From: Chamaecrista fasciculata
Lineage: Eukaryota > Streptophyta > Magnoliopsida > Fabales > Fabaceae
NCBI GenBank assembly: GCA_003254925.1
Contig: QANZ01050431.1
Coordinates: 1 to 64,000, forward strand
Direction: 5' to 3'
DNA: 64,000 nt
This document shows, in pieces, positions 22,398-32,360 of the stretch (positions within the stretch are counted from its first letter, which is position 1; every line of letters starts with the position of its first letter). A model generated the notes under the pieces. It had not been told where the DNA came from and ran no database searches. It was given only the letters and a program-made list of their open reading frames with translations. The position numbers and the translations under genes were made by a program.

Positions 22398-22592
22398 TAA
22401 TGAGTAATGCTCGTTTTATTGATAGAAGTTTTGCGTCGAAAAGACGGCTTACATAGGCGTTGTCGATAAACATAATGAACTGAGGAGAATTAAATGATGG
22501 CAGAATTGAAAAATGAATAAAAAGACGAAAAATAGACTATCAACTAGGGAATAGCTGTAAAGCTTTATTGTTGAGGCGGCGCTAGGCGCTTT
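22398..22592 (-). other. intron-like segment within Ty3 pol
   Basis: About 200 AT-rich bases separate the RT and RNase H blocks of pol. On the minus strand the segment lies between a GT-type border on the RT side and a CAG border on the RNase H side. Members of the Tat/Ogre group are known to splice pol transcripts, so an intron is the simplest reading; a later insertion is the alternative. Confidence 0.6.
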
Positions 22593-24470
22593 CTACCTCG
22601 ACAGAAACCTATGGAGCGCCGCTAGCCTGCCGTTGAGGCGTTGGACTTCCTTAACCGATCTCGGGGAGACCATCTCGAGGATTGCTCTGCACTGGTCTGG
22701 GTTTGCTTCGATTCCTCTGCTGGTGAGCATGAATCCGAGGAATTTTCCCCCGTTGACGCCGAAGGCGCACTTTGAGGGGTTCAGCTTCATCTGGTACTTT
22801 CGTAGTTGGTTGAAGATCTCCTTCAAATCTTCAGTGTGCTTTCCACCTTCTTTGGTTTTCACCACCATGTCATCGACGTAGACTTCCAGATTCTTTCCAA
22901 TGTGATCTTTGAAGAAAAGATCTATCATTCTCTGGTAGGTGGCGCCCGCATTCTTCAGTCCGAAAGGCATCACTGTGTAGCAGTATGTGCCCATCTTAGT
23001 TATGAACGCCGTTTTCTCGGTGTCTTCAGGGTTCATTTTGATCTGGTTATACCCACTGAAAGCATCTAAGAAACTCATCGTCTGATGACCACAGGTCCCA
23101 TCAACAAGCTTGTCGATATTGGGTAATGGGTAATGATCCTTTGGACACGGCTTGTTGAGGTCAGTGAAGTCTACACACATCCTCCACTTGCCGTTGGATT
23201 TCTTGACCAGCACCACGTTGGAGAGCCACTCAGGGTACTTGGCTTCCCTGATAAATCCCGCGGTCAGTAGTTTATTAACTTCTTCTTTGATTGCCGCTTG
23301 GCGTTCATGGCCAAAGAGGCGTTTTCGTTGGATCACTCCTTTTCTGCCATCGGTGTTCAGGCTGTGACAGATGAGCTTAGGGTCTATTCCTGGCATATCT
23401 GCAGGACACCAGGCGAAGACGTCAGAAGATTCCCTCAACAGTTGGATGAGTTCGGACTTCTCTTCTTCACGAAGGAGCATGTTAATCTGAACCGTTTTTT
23501 CGGCGTCTTTGCCTAGCTGTACTACCTCCAAATCTCCTGTTGGTTTGGGCCTTTGATTCGAGATCTCATCCCTGAAGTCCTCTATGTCGTTGTCCGAACC
23601 CTCAAGCTTTCCTCTATTCGCGGTGTTATCAGCCGATGCACTTGCCCGCGTTTTTCTTTTCCTTTCTTCTTCATTAGTTTTTGCCAGGATCATGGCATAG
23701 CATTGTCTGGCTGCCCTCTGATCTGCTCTCACTTGACCCACTCCTTGGGGCGTTGGGAACTTCATGCGAAGGTGTGCAGTGGATATCACCGCTCGCATCT
23801 TGTTTAGGGAGGGACGCCCAAGTAGGACATTGTACGCTGAGGGCGCCTGTACCACCAAGAACTCCACCATAATACTCGTCACCCTTGGCTTTTCCCCCAC
23901 GGTGAGTCGTAAGTCAACGCTACCAAGGGCTGGTATTTGATCTCCTGTGAATCCGATAAGGCGCCCATGGTGTTCCTTGAGTTCTGACCGGGGAACGCCC
24001 AACTGCTCGAAGCATGGCTTATAGATGATGTCAGCAGACGAGCCGTGGTCTACCATGATCCTTTCAACTGTGAAGGCGCCAACTCGCGCCGTGATCACCA
24101 TGGGGTCATCATAATCCTGGTTGACTTCCCACAACTCGTCATCGGTGAAGGTGATGGGTTCAACCCATCTTTCTGCTCTAGACGCTTCCTTGTAATCAAT
24201 CCTAAGTATGGATCGATTCACCTTCCTCTTCTTATGTGGAGCCTTGGCGCCACTTTTTTCTATGCCTCCTGAGATGGTGTGGATGATCCCAGATGGCTTG
24301 TCGTCTCTTGGCGGTGTGCGCCGATCTCTTTGCCTTTCTTCGCCATCAGCGCCTCCTCCTCTCGACTTCTTCTGCTCACGAGTGTTTTTTTCTTCTCTGT
24401 GCCTTTTACTTCCATCTTTCTTAATGAACCTGGATGGGAGGCGCCCCAGTCTGATCAGGTTCTCGATTTC
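22593..24470 (-). mobile_element. Ty3 pol: protease and reverse transcriptase part
   Basis: The protease region has VDHGSSADIIY, then reverse transcriptase with KWRMCVDFTDLNKPCPKDHY, FLDAFSGYNQIKM, MPFGLKNAGATYQR and the catalytic LEVYVDDMVVK. It is open across the part, and its 5' end overlaps the gag ORF. Confidence 0.9.
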
Positions 24471-24475
24471 ATCCT

Positions 24476-26086
24476 TCAGGACGATGCACTCATTTGTTGT
24501 ATGCCCTTCTGTTCTATGATACCTACAGTATTTGCTGGTATCAACGTTTCGCCCTGCTCTCCTAGGGCGGTCAGGAAGTCTCGGTAGCAGATCTGTGTTA
24601 CAGATTTCTCGAAACACCTCTGATTGAGACACAGTGAGGACGGTGTAGACAGCGTGCCTTCCCCTGGGTGGGGATCGTGGACGCCGAGAATACTCTCTTC
24701 CTTTTGATGCTTGGGCGCCACCAGCTTTTCTGAGTTTTTAGCGTACGGTTTTCTAGTATCTGGCTCGATCCTCGCGAATCGATCGCGTTGGGTTTTGTCC
24801 AGGTCTTCCTTCGTTATGAACTCCTCCACCATTGAAAGGAGTTCTCCGACAGATTTGGGAGCCTTGTGTGTAAGCTCCTTGTGTGCATGGCCCGGTCTGA
24901 TTCCTGCCAGGAACGAGTATACTGCAATCTTGTCATCCACTTCTTTGATACTTAGCAGAGTCTTGTTAAACTTTGCCAAGTAGTCTCGCAGTGATTCTCC
25001 TTTGTTTTGCCTAATGTCGGTCAAGACCGCCATGGGCTGCTTGTATACTTTGCTGGTGGCGAATCGCTTTTTAAACATTTCCTCCAGATCCCTAAAGCAA
25101 TGTACCGAGCCCGCCGGGAGCTTGGAGAACCGATCCAGAGCTGGTCCTTCCAAAGTTATTGGAAACAGCTTGCATCGTTGAGGATCTCCTAAGTTGGAGA
25201 TGTTCATGGCGGCCTTGAAACTGAGCAAGTGATCCTCCGGGTCTTTTTCTCCTGTGTAAGGCGTCAGTTTCATGAGCATTTTGTAATGCCTGTCCAGCTC
25301 AACAGCTTGCACGTGAGGGGCAAATATTCCCTCAGCCAACGGGGGCGTTGTAGTCGGGAGCGCCGAATGGGGTGGAGGCGCCAATTCTGGCGCTGGTGCC
25401 TGGGCGTTCATAGGCTGGTACGTTCCCGCAGATCTTCCGTAGGGCGCCGTTTCTGGCGCTGGTGCAGTGGCGCTCATGGGCTGGTACATTCCAGCTGACC
25501 TTCCATAGGGCGCTGATTCTGGCGCTGGTGCTGAGGCGCTCATGGGCTGGTACATTCCAGCGGATCCTCCATAGACGCCATACCCAGGGTAATATTGGGG
25601 ATAATACCCCTGTGGGTAGTAGTAACCCTGGGGTGGATAAGAATACGCGCTCGCCCAAGTTTGCTGCTGGGTAAGCTGGATAGTTTGGCCAGGAGCTTGC
25701 TGCTGAGTCGCCACCTGGATAGGTGATTGATTGCTCATAGGAGTTTGTTGTTCTTGGTTTCCTGGGTTTTCTTCGAGTGGTATGGGCTCTGGGTTAGCAT
25801 CCTCAGCAACCTGCTTTCCCTTGCCCGTTATCAGGTCACGGATGTCCTTGCGGAGTGCTTCCATCTCGATGTGCATGTCAGCCTTCAGTGCAGCAATCTT
25901 GTCTTCTGCTGTTATGGTAATTTGCCCCGTAGTCGCTGGGTTGGGCAGCGAAGGGGCTTCTTGGACGGTAGGAAATCCTGGGGGTGGAGCAAGCGTCGAA
26001 TCCTGTGCGGATTGAGCTACTGAGGCTCCAGAAGCGTGCTGATCAGTTGGAGTGGATGTCATCTTGCCGATTTCTGTAGATGTCAT
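24476..26086 (-). mobile_element. Ty3 gag
   Basis: An open frame of 536 codons. The N-terminal half is rich in Pro, Gln, Ala and Tyr with an internal repeat (GRSAGMYQPMSATAPAPETA and two relatives, about residues 175-235). It is followed by the retrotransposon gag core (MKLTPYTGEKDPEDHLLSFK, then LEEMFKKRFATSKVYKQPM, then GESLRDYLAKFNKTLL). The internal repeat is unusual and could reflect slippage. Confidence 0.88.
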
Positions 26087-26239
26087 CTAGTTCTCTGGTT
26101 CGATGAAGCACACAGGTTAGATAAAACAAAGATACTGGGAAAAACGTATATGATCTAACCTTATCGTTCATGAATCCAAAGAAAAATTTTAAATCAAGAT
26201 CAACACTTTTATAAATTAAATCTGGACTTTGAATGGAAA

Positions 26240-26259
26240 GTCCCCACAGACGGCGCCAG
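26240..26259 (-). other. primer-binding site of the Ty3 element
   Basis: Just inside the 5' LTR the minus strand reads TGGCGCCGTCTGTGGGGA, a sequence type used by plant Tat-group elements to bind a tRNA 3' end. I did not assign the tRNA. Confidence 0.7.
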
Positions 26260-26847
26260 TGATGAACCTGGTTTTGGCCGTAGGGCATTACCTGGTTCGA
26301 TGAGGCAACTTTGGGTCAGAAGTCACCTGCAAGTCAATGAAAACACAAGGATGGCCCTGCGATTCACCTCCGATGCTTAAGTCAGTAAAATAGCCTGAGA
26401 GCAATAATGTGTGCAAATGGAAATAGTGCGTACCTTTTTCCAGTAGAGGAGCTGTCCTTTTATACTGGGGAAGTGAGATCTTTCTGACCTAGATATGGTC
26501 GACTGTGATCTTAACTGATTTGGCCAAATCAGTTGTGATCTTGGTGGAAATCCTAACTGTCCGTTATCCTCGCAGATCTGTTGGTTAGGATACGGGAGTA
26601 AGTTGTTATTTCTCGTGAACGCCTGGTTGTTGGCGTCCTCGACCGACGTAGGGCGTTTGATGCCTTAACCATGCTAGGACTCTTTCTGTGGACGCCTGGC
26701 TATTGGCGTTCTCGATTGTCACGAGAGGCTTGGTGCCTTGCTTGTGTAGGGCTCTTTTGGCGTTCTCACCCAAGGGATTCCTTTGATGGGCCTTTGAACG
26801 CCTATGGCCTAAGTCTTCTAGGCCTCAAGTCATTAGGCCTATTATCA
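26260..26847 (-). repeat. 5' LTR of the Ty3 element
   Basis: Nearly identical to 15645-16232 and followed by the target duplication AATGT (26848-26852). Confidence 0.92.
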
Positions 26848-26869
26848 AATGTAATATTGAAATTCTAGG

Positions 26870-27065
26870 AAGGTAAACTAAAATTGTTTTAAAAATAAAA
26901 GTACACTTATAGTTCCTTAACTTAGTGTTGGGTATCACTTTTATCCTTTAAATTTCATTAGTTTTATTTTAATTCCTTAAGATTGGTAGTTAAAAAAAAA
27001 AATAATTCCTTAAGTTTTAACAATCAATAAAAAATTTAGTGTGAAATAAATAGAAAATACTGTGT
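26870..27065. repeat. MITE-like fragment
   Basis: Contains phrases of the 'ttagttccttaa / tttaattccttaag' type that flank many small plant foldback elements. Only one arm is clear. Confidence 0.35.
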
Positions 27066-27134
27066 CAACTTTAACATTTTATTGCCAAATATGATTGCAA
27101 TTAATTAATCCTACATGTAAAATAAAAAATAAAT

Positions 27135-27372
27135 GAGTAAATAATTAACAACTTAGTCATTGAAATATCACCGAGTTGATAACTCGATTCCCAAAAGGTT
27201 GAAATACACAGTTGAGTCCTTGAAAGAATCAAACGATACACTTTTTAGTTATTTTCATGGATTAAAAAGTATACTGTTTGATTCTTTCATGGACTAAACT
27301 GTGTATTTTAGTCTTTCAGGGCCCGAGTTGTTCACTCGGTAATCTTTCACAGGCTAAGTTGTTAGTTTACTT
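27135..27372. repeat. MITE-like foldback element
   Basis: The left arm AACAACTTAGTCATTGAAAT is matched inverted by the right arm around 27345-27370 (CAGGCTAAGTTGTTAGTTTA). The centre near 27245 is a clean inverted repeat (CAAACGATACACTTTTTAGT against ACTAAAA...GTATACTGTTTG). Probably the same family as 7885-8115. Confidence 0.65.
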
Positions 27373-27680
27373 AAAATATATAAATAAAATTAGTTGAACA
27401 ATTATTGGTGTACAATTCATTTTGGTTCCTTGAGTGAAATCTCAACTTTTGGAGAGGAAGACATATCTTTGTAAACCGAAGGCAGTCCAACCATAATTCC
27501 ATCCTATTAGTCAATTACAATCTCTGCTCCACCACATATATAAACTGTTAATAGAGATTTGGCAATAAAATATTGAAATTGACTCCAATTCAACATTTTT
27601 TGTCAAGTGAATTCATGGCATTAGAAGTTAATAAATGGTATTGATTTTTTGTACTTCAGAAATTTCAGATTAATGCTTTA
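27373..27680. other. no gene recognised
   Basis: AT-rich spacer between MITE pieces. Nothing could be supported. Confidence 0.4.
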
Positions 27681-27790
27681 GGTTTTGGCAAAGACACTAA
27701 TTTCGTCTTCAAATTTTACATTAATTGTCAATATCCTTCTCAATTTTAGCCAAATATTAACGACAGAATATACGTGGCGTAAGTTTTCTA
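27680..27790. repeat. truncated relative of the 8906-9280 MITE
   Basis: Reads GGCAAAGACACTAATTTCGT, then a 'caattgtcaatatccttctcaa' type stretch and 'attaacgacagaa', matching the left arm and middle of the element at 8906. The right arm is missing. Confidence 0.55.
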
Positions 27791-27934
27791 TGCATTAATT
27801 AGGCATTACCTTGAAAAAAAATAAGGAGAAGACAGTATCCAGCCAGCATTTGGATCCTCAATAGAAGTTCTGCAAATCTTCTACATCTTGACAAATCCGC
27901 GCCATCACTACTCCAGCCACGCCGCATAGCTTTG

Positions 27935-28382
27935 AAAATTGAAGAACTTGTATATAGTAGTTGGTTGTACAGTCAGCTCTTTTGTTATGTTTGTACAGGA
28001 TTATTTCTCTTAGTTTGTTAGATAGCTCAGAGTTAGTTTAGCAGTTTATTTTTCTGTTCTTACAGATCAGTCCATGAGACTTGTATATAAACTTTTTTCT
28101 ACATTAAAAAAATTATCACTTTACTTCATAATATTTTCTGTCTTCTTCATACTCTGCTTTATACACTGTAACCTCACATGGTATCAGAGCAAAATCCTTT
28201 GTTTTTCTACACATAATTCTCATGGCGACAGTTGATAATTCTGCTTCTTCTACTTCTCTTGATCGTCCAAATCGTACTGAGATTAGAAGCGATCGTTCTT
28301 CGTGAAAAGATCCATATCATTTGCATTCTGCGGACAATCCAAGATTGCAATTAGTTACTCATTTGTTGATTATCAGTAATTA
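27935..28382 (+). mobile_element. Ty1/copia 5' fragment: LTR end, primer site and start of gag
   Basis: LTR-like sequence ends near 28178. It is followed by TGGTATCAGAGC (28179-28190), the initiator-Met tRNA primer site of plant copia elements, and then a gag start at 28222 reading MATVDNSASSTSLDRPNRTE. Gag homology (SADNPRLQLVTHLL) stops where the 40-bp array begins. The family differs from the elements after 31,291. It is a truncated fossil; the left LTR end is approximate. Confidence 0.75.
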
Positions 28383-30034
28383 CACGGTTTGTCCCATTGC
28401 TGTCACAATTATTTTTTTTAGCTGCGGTTTGGCCCATTGGTGTCACAATTATTTTTTTTAGCAGCGGTATAGCCATTGGTGTCACAATTATTTTTTTTAG
28501 CAGTAGTTTGGCCCATTGGTATCACATTTATTTTTTTTTTCGCAGCGGTTTGCCCATTGGTGTCACAATTATTTTTTTGGCAGCGGTTTGGCCCATTGGT
28601 GTCACAATTATTTTTGTTGGCAGCAGTTTGTCCCATTGGGGTCACATTTATTTTTTTTAGAAGCGGTTTGGCCCATTGGAGTGACAATTATTTTTTTTAG
28701 TAGAGATTTGTCCCATTGGTGTCAAAATTATTTTTTTTAGCAGCGGTATGGCCATTGGTGTCACAATTATTTTTTTAGCAGCGGTTTGGCCCATTGGTGT
28801 GACAATTAGTTTTTTTCGCAGCGGTTTGTCCCATTGGTATCACAATTAGTATTTTTCAGTAACGACTTGGCACATTGGTGCCACAATTATTTTTTTTACC
28901 AGCGGTATGGCCCAATGGTGTCACAATTATTTTTTTTAGCAGCGGTTTGGCCCATTGGTGTCACAATTATTATTTTTCAGTAACGGATTGGCCCATTGGT
29001 GTCACAATTATTTTTTTTAGCAGCGGTATGTCCTATTGGTGTCACAATTATTTTTTTAGCAGCGGTTTGGCAGATTGGTGTCACAATTATTTTTTTAGTA
29101 GCGGTTTGGCCCATTGGTGGCGCAATTATTTTTTTTAGCATCGGTTTGGCCCATTGGTGTCACAATTACTTTTTGTAACTGTGGTTTAGCACATTGGTGT
29201 CACAATTATTTTTTGTAACAGTAGTTTGTCCCATTGGTGTCACAATTATTTTTTTTAGCAGCGGTTTTGCCCATTGGTGTCACAATTATTTTTTTTAAGC
29301 AGCAGTCTGGCCCATTGGTGTCACAAATATTTTTTTAAGTAGCGGTTTGGCCCATAGGTGTTTTAATTATTTTTTTTAGCAGAGATTTTTCCCATTGGTG
29401 TCATAATTATTTTTTTTAGCAGCGGTATGGCCATTGGTGTCACAATTATTTTTTTTGGCAGCGGTTTGGCCCATTGATGCCACAATTATTTTTTGTAGCA
29501 GCGGTTTGATACATTGGTGTCACAATAATTTTTTGTAACAGCGGTATGTCGCATTGGTGTCACAATTATTTTTTTAGTAGCGGTTTGTCCCAGTGGTGTC
29601 ACAATTATTTTTTTAGCAGGGGTAAGACCCATTGGTGTCACGATTATCTTTTGTAGCAGCGGCTCAGCACATTGGTGTCACAATTATTTTTTGTAGCAGC
29701 GGTATGTCCCAGTGGTGTCACACTTATTTTTTTAGTAGCGGTTTGGCCAATTGGTGTCACAATTATTTTTTTGTGGCAAGGGTTGGGCCCATTGGTGTCA
29801 CAATTATTTTTTTAGCAGCGGCTTGGCACATTGGTGTCACAATTATTTTTTGTAGCAGCGGTATGTCCCATTAGTGTCACAATTATTTTTTTTAGCAACG
29901 GTTTGACCAATTGGTGTCACAATTACTTTTTTTAGCTAGGGTTTGGCCCATTGGTGTCACAATTATTTTTTGTAGCATCGGTTTGGCACATTGGTGTCAC
30001 AATTATTTTTTTTAGCAGCGATTTGGCCCATTGG
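28383..30034. repeat. tandem array of a 40-bp unit, about 42 copies
   Basis: The unit runs CCCATTGGTGTCACAATTAT, then a T-run of 6-9, then AGCAGCGGTTTGG. I counted 42 occurrences of the CCCATTGG-type box, spaced 39-41 bases apart. Copies differ in T-run length and in single bases (for example GCAGCGGTATGGCC forms). Some groups of variants recur in the same order, at distances of about 160 and 680 bases. The array starts inside a copia gag remnant and ends exactly at the first 352-bp unit. It opens short frames on both strands because 39-base units are multiples of three; these are not genes. Confidence 0.95.
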
Positions 30035-31290
30035 TGTAGGGAAGACGAGGCAGAGATGAGAAGAAGAGGAGAAAAACTGATGCAAGAGGCATCTCCCCCT
30101 CAACTCTAACGTAAGATACCTTTTAATTACATGATTATTGGACAAACCATGGATCGGATAGGCTTGGAACAACTTGAAACGAGTTTGGGATTTAAAGAAC
30201 CGTTGTATGCTTGAAGCTTGCAACAACATTTGCCTCCATTGTAACGACTATGGACCACGTTCTACTCTCTATCCTTGTGGATGACAACCTCCCCCAAGGT
30301 CAATTCTCTTTTAGGCATGATGTCTAAGCTCTCGCGGTTGGAGATTATGCTTCTCCAACCTCCAACTCACTTTTATTGGCCACAGATGTAGGGAAGACGA
30401 GGTAGAGCTGAGAAGAAGAGGAGAGAAACCGATGCAAGAGGCATCTCCCTCTCAACTCTAATCTAAGATACCCTCTCCCTCTCAACTCTAACCTAAGATA
30501 CCCTTTAATTACAATATTATTGGACAAACCATGGACCGGAGAGGCTTGGAACAACTTGAAACGGGTTTGGGAATAAAGGAAACGTTGTATGATTGAAGGT
30601 TGAAACAAGATTCGCCTCCATTGTATCAATTTTGGACCATGCTCTACTCTCTATCCTTGTGAATCCCAACCTCCCCCAAGGTCAATCCTCTTCTAGGTAC
30701 GATGTCTAGGCTCTCGTGGTTTGAGATTATGGTTCCCCACGCTCGAAGTCCCTTTGATTGGCCATGGATGTAGGGAAGACGAGGTAGAGATGAGAAGAAG
30801 AGGAGAGAAACCGATGCAAGAGGCGTCTCCCCCTCAACTCTAACATAAGATACCTTTTAATTACATGATTATTGGACAAACAATGGACCGGATAAGCTTG
30901 GAACAACTTGAAACGAGTTTGGGATTTAAGGAACCGTTGTATGCTTGAAGCATGCAACAAGATTTGCCTCCATTGTATCGACTATGAACCACGCTCTACT
31001 CTCTATCCTTGTGAATCAAAACCTCCCCCAAGGTCAATCCTTTTCTAGGCACGATGTCTAGGCTCTCTTAGTTTGAGATTATGCTTCCCCAAGCTCGAAC
31101 TCCCTTTGATTGGCCATGGATGTAGGGAAGACGAGGTAGAGATGAGAAGAAGAGGAGAGAAACCGATGCAAGGGGCATCTCCCCCTCAACTCTAACCTAA
31201 GATACCTTTTAATTACATGATTATTGGACAATCCATGGATCGGATAGGCTTGGACCAACTTGAAACAAGTTTGGGATTTAAGGAAACGTT
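30035..31290. repeat. tandem array of a ~352-bp unit, 3.5 copies
   Basis: Copies begin with TGTAGGGAAGACGAGG at 30035, 30387, 30769 and 31121, giving spacings of 352, 382 and 352. The second copy is longer because a 30-base stretch (CCCTCTCAACTCTAAC region) is doubled. The fourth is cut off by the copia LTR at 31291. Each copy encodes the same short minus-strand frame (SIQRFLKSQTRFKLFQAY and so on), but with no start-to-stop logic shared between copies. I do not recognise the unit's origin. Confidence 0.92.
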
Positions 31291-32360
31291 TGTTGGAGAT
31301 TGTGCCCTAGGGATTTAAGGAAACCTGGTCTTAGCATGTTTACTATGATAACGTCCGTGATTAATTATGAGATAATTAATCTAAATCTGTCCCTGGTCGA
31401 TTGTTTTCATGGGAACGAAAATGAACTAAGACCAGCATGACGTCGGTGCATAGAGATGCATGGACTAGATGCTGGGACGAGAGTCATGGTGCAATTACGT
31501 AAGGGGTTATGAGTTGCTGGACTGACCCGGAGAGTCCTGCATGGGTTTAGTCATCAGCTTGTCTCTCCTTGTATGCCTGTAGCGATGCCTTAGACCTAAG
31601 GTCATCATTATTCCGGCGTTGCAGTTGTCAGACTTTGGCTTAGTCTAACGCTGCCCGTAACAGGGTAGTCATAAGGGCTAAGTACGAGTTTGATTGATTG
31701 TCGTGCTGAGGATTGTGGATTGGCCAAGATGGGATTTTGTCCCTCATTAGATGAGAGATATCTAACTGGCGCCCTCGATGAGTCTGTCCAGGAAAAAGAG
31801 TGGCCACTCAGGAAATGGGACTTACTCAGGGAATCGAGAAAGTTGTGGTTTGGATTATGGATGACTTTCCTGTGCCTAATTCATGACCAAGATATCGTAG
31901 GACAATAGGGTCTCTGACAATGAGGTACTGAGGTTAAGTCGTTTTGGTAAAAACGATAACTCACGTGTTTTGGGTAGTTGTGATGGCTTGCTAGAGTCCG
32001 CTCACGACTTGTAGGTCATGGGGATGATCTGCTGCCAACTTCACGTGGGGCCTGCTGGGTCACACACGAGCAGGAATAGAACACCGTTTAAAAGGGACAC
32101 GAATTAGGGTTAATTCGTGGGTCACTCCGGTGGCACGATTTAAGACACAGAGGAATGTCTGGGACATTAGGTCTTGTCTTGATCTACAGATGTGAAATAT
32201 TTAAATTTGTGGGACAAGTTTAAATATAATAATTGTTAAATGATTAATGGGCATTAATTATTTACAATTAAAATATTAGGGAAAAAATATTTTAGATAAG
32301 GTTCCTAAAAGTTAGGAAATTATTGAATTATAAAATTCCCCAATAATAATATGAGGGTGG
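31291..32360 (+). repeat. 5' LTR of A, first part
   Basis: Starts TGTTGGAGATTGTGCCCTAG and matches the inverted ends of the LTRs at 50280 and 62089. Shortly after the start a 14-base stretch (GGATTTAAGGAAAC) copies the flanking tandem repeat at 31274-31287. It is broken off by element B at 32361 and resumes at 41365. Confidence 0.85.

Larger units (their letters stand above)
15645..26847 (-). mobile_element. Ty3/gypsy LTR retrotransposon, Tat-like, near-complete, very young
   Basis: An 11.2-kb element in minus orientation with two 588-base LTRs, a primer-binding site, gag, pol and an additional gene on the opposite strand between pol and the 3' LTR. This layout (pol order protease-RT-RNase H-integrase, extra antisense ORF) is characteristic of the Tat group of plant Ty3/gypsy elements. 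I saw only two differences between its LTRs by eye. At a commonly used plant rate of about 1.3e-8 per site per year that is on the order of 0.1-0.2 million years. It looks whole or nearly so; the one interruption in pol looks like an intron rather than damage. It landed upstream of the TNL-2 remnant. Confidence 0.92.

Noticed and set aside
28397-29874. Open frames of 60-89 codons on both strands in the 40-bp array
   Set aside because: They arise because 39-base copies keep frame, and the translated text is the same 13-residue phrase over and over; there are no gene signals.
28383-30034. CRISPR-like array
   Set aside because: The whole 40-base unit repeats with no unique spacers, and the setting is a plant nuclear genome; it is a minisatellite.
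30345-30960. Repeated minus-strand frames reading SIQRFLKSQTRFKLFQAY
   Set aside because: They track the 352-bp tandem unit and differ in length from copy to copy; there is no sign of a conserved gene.
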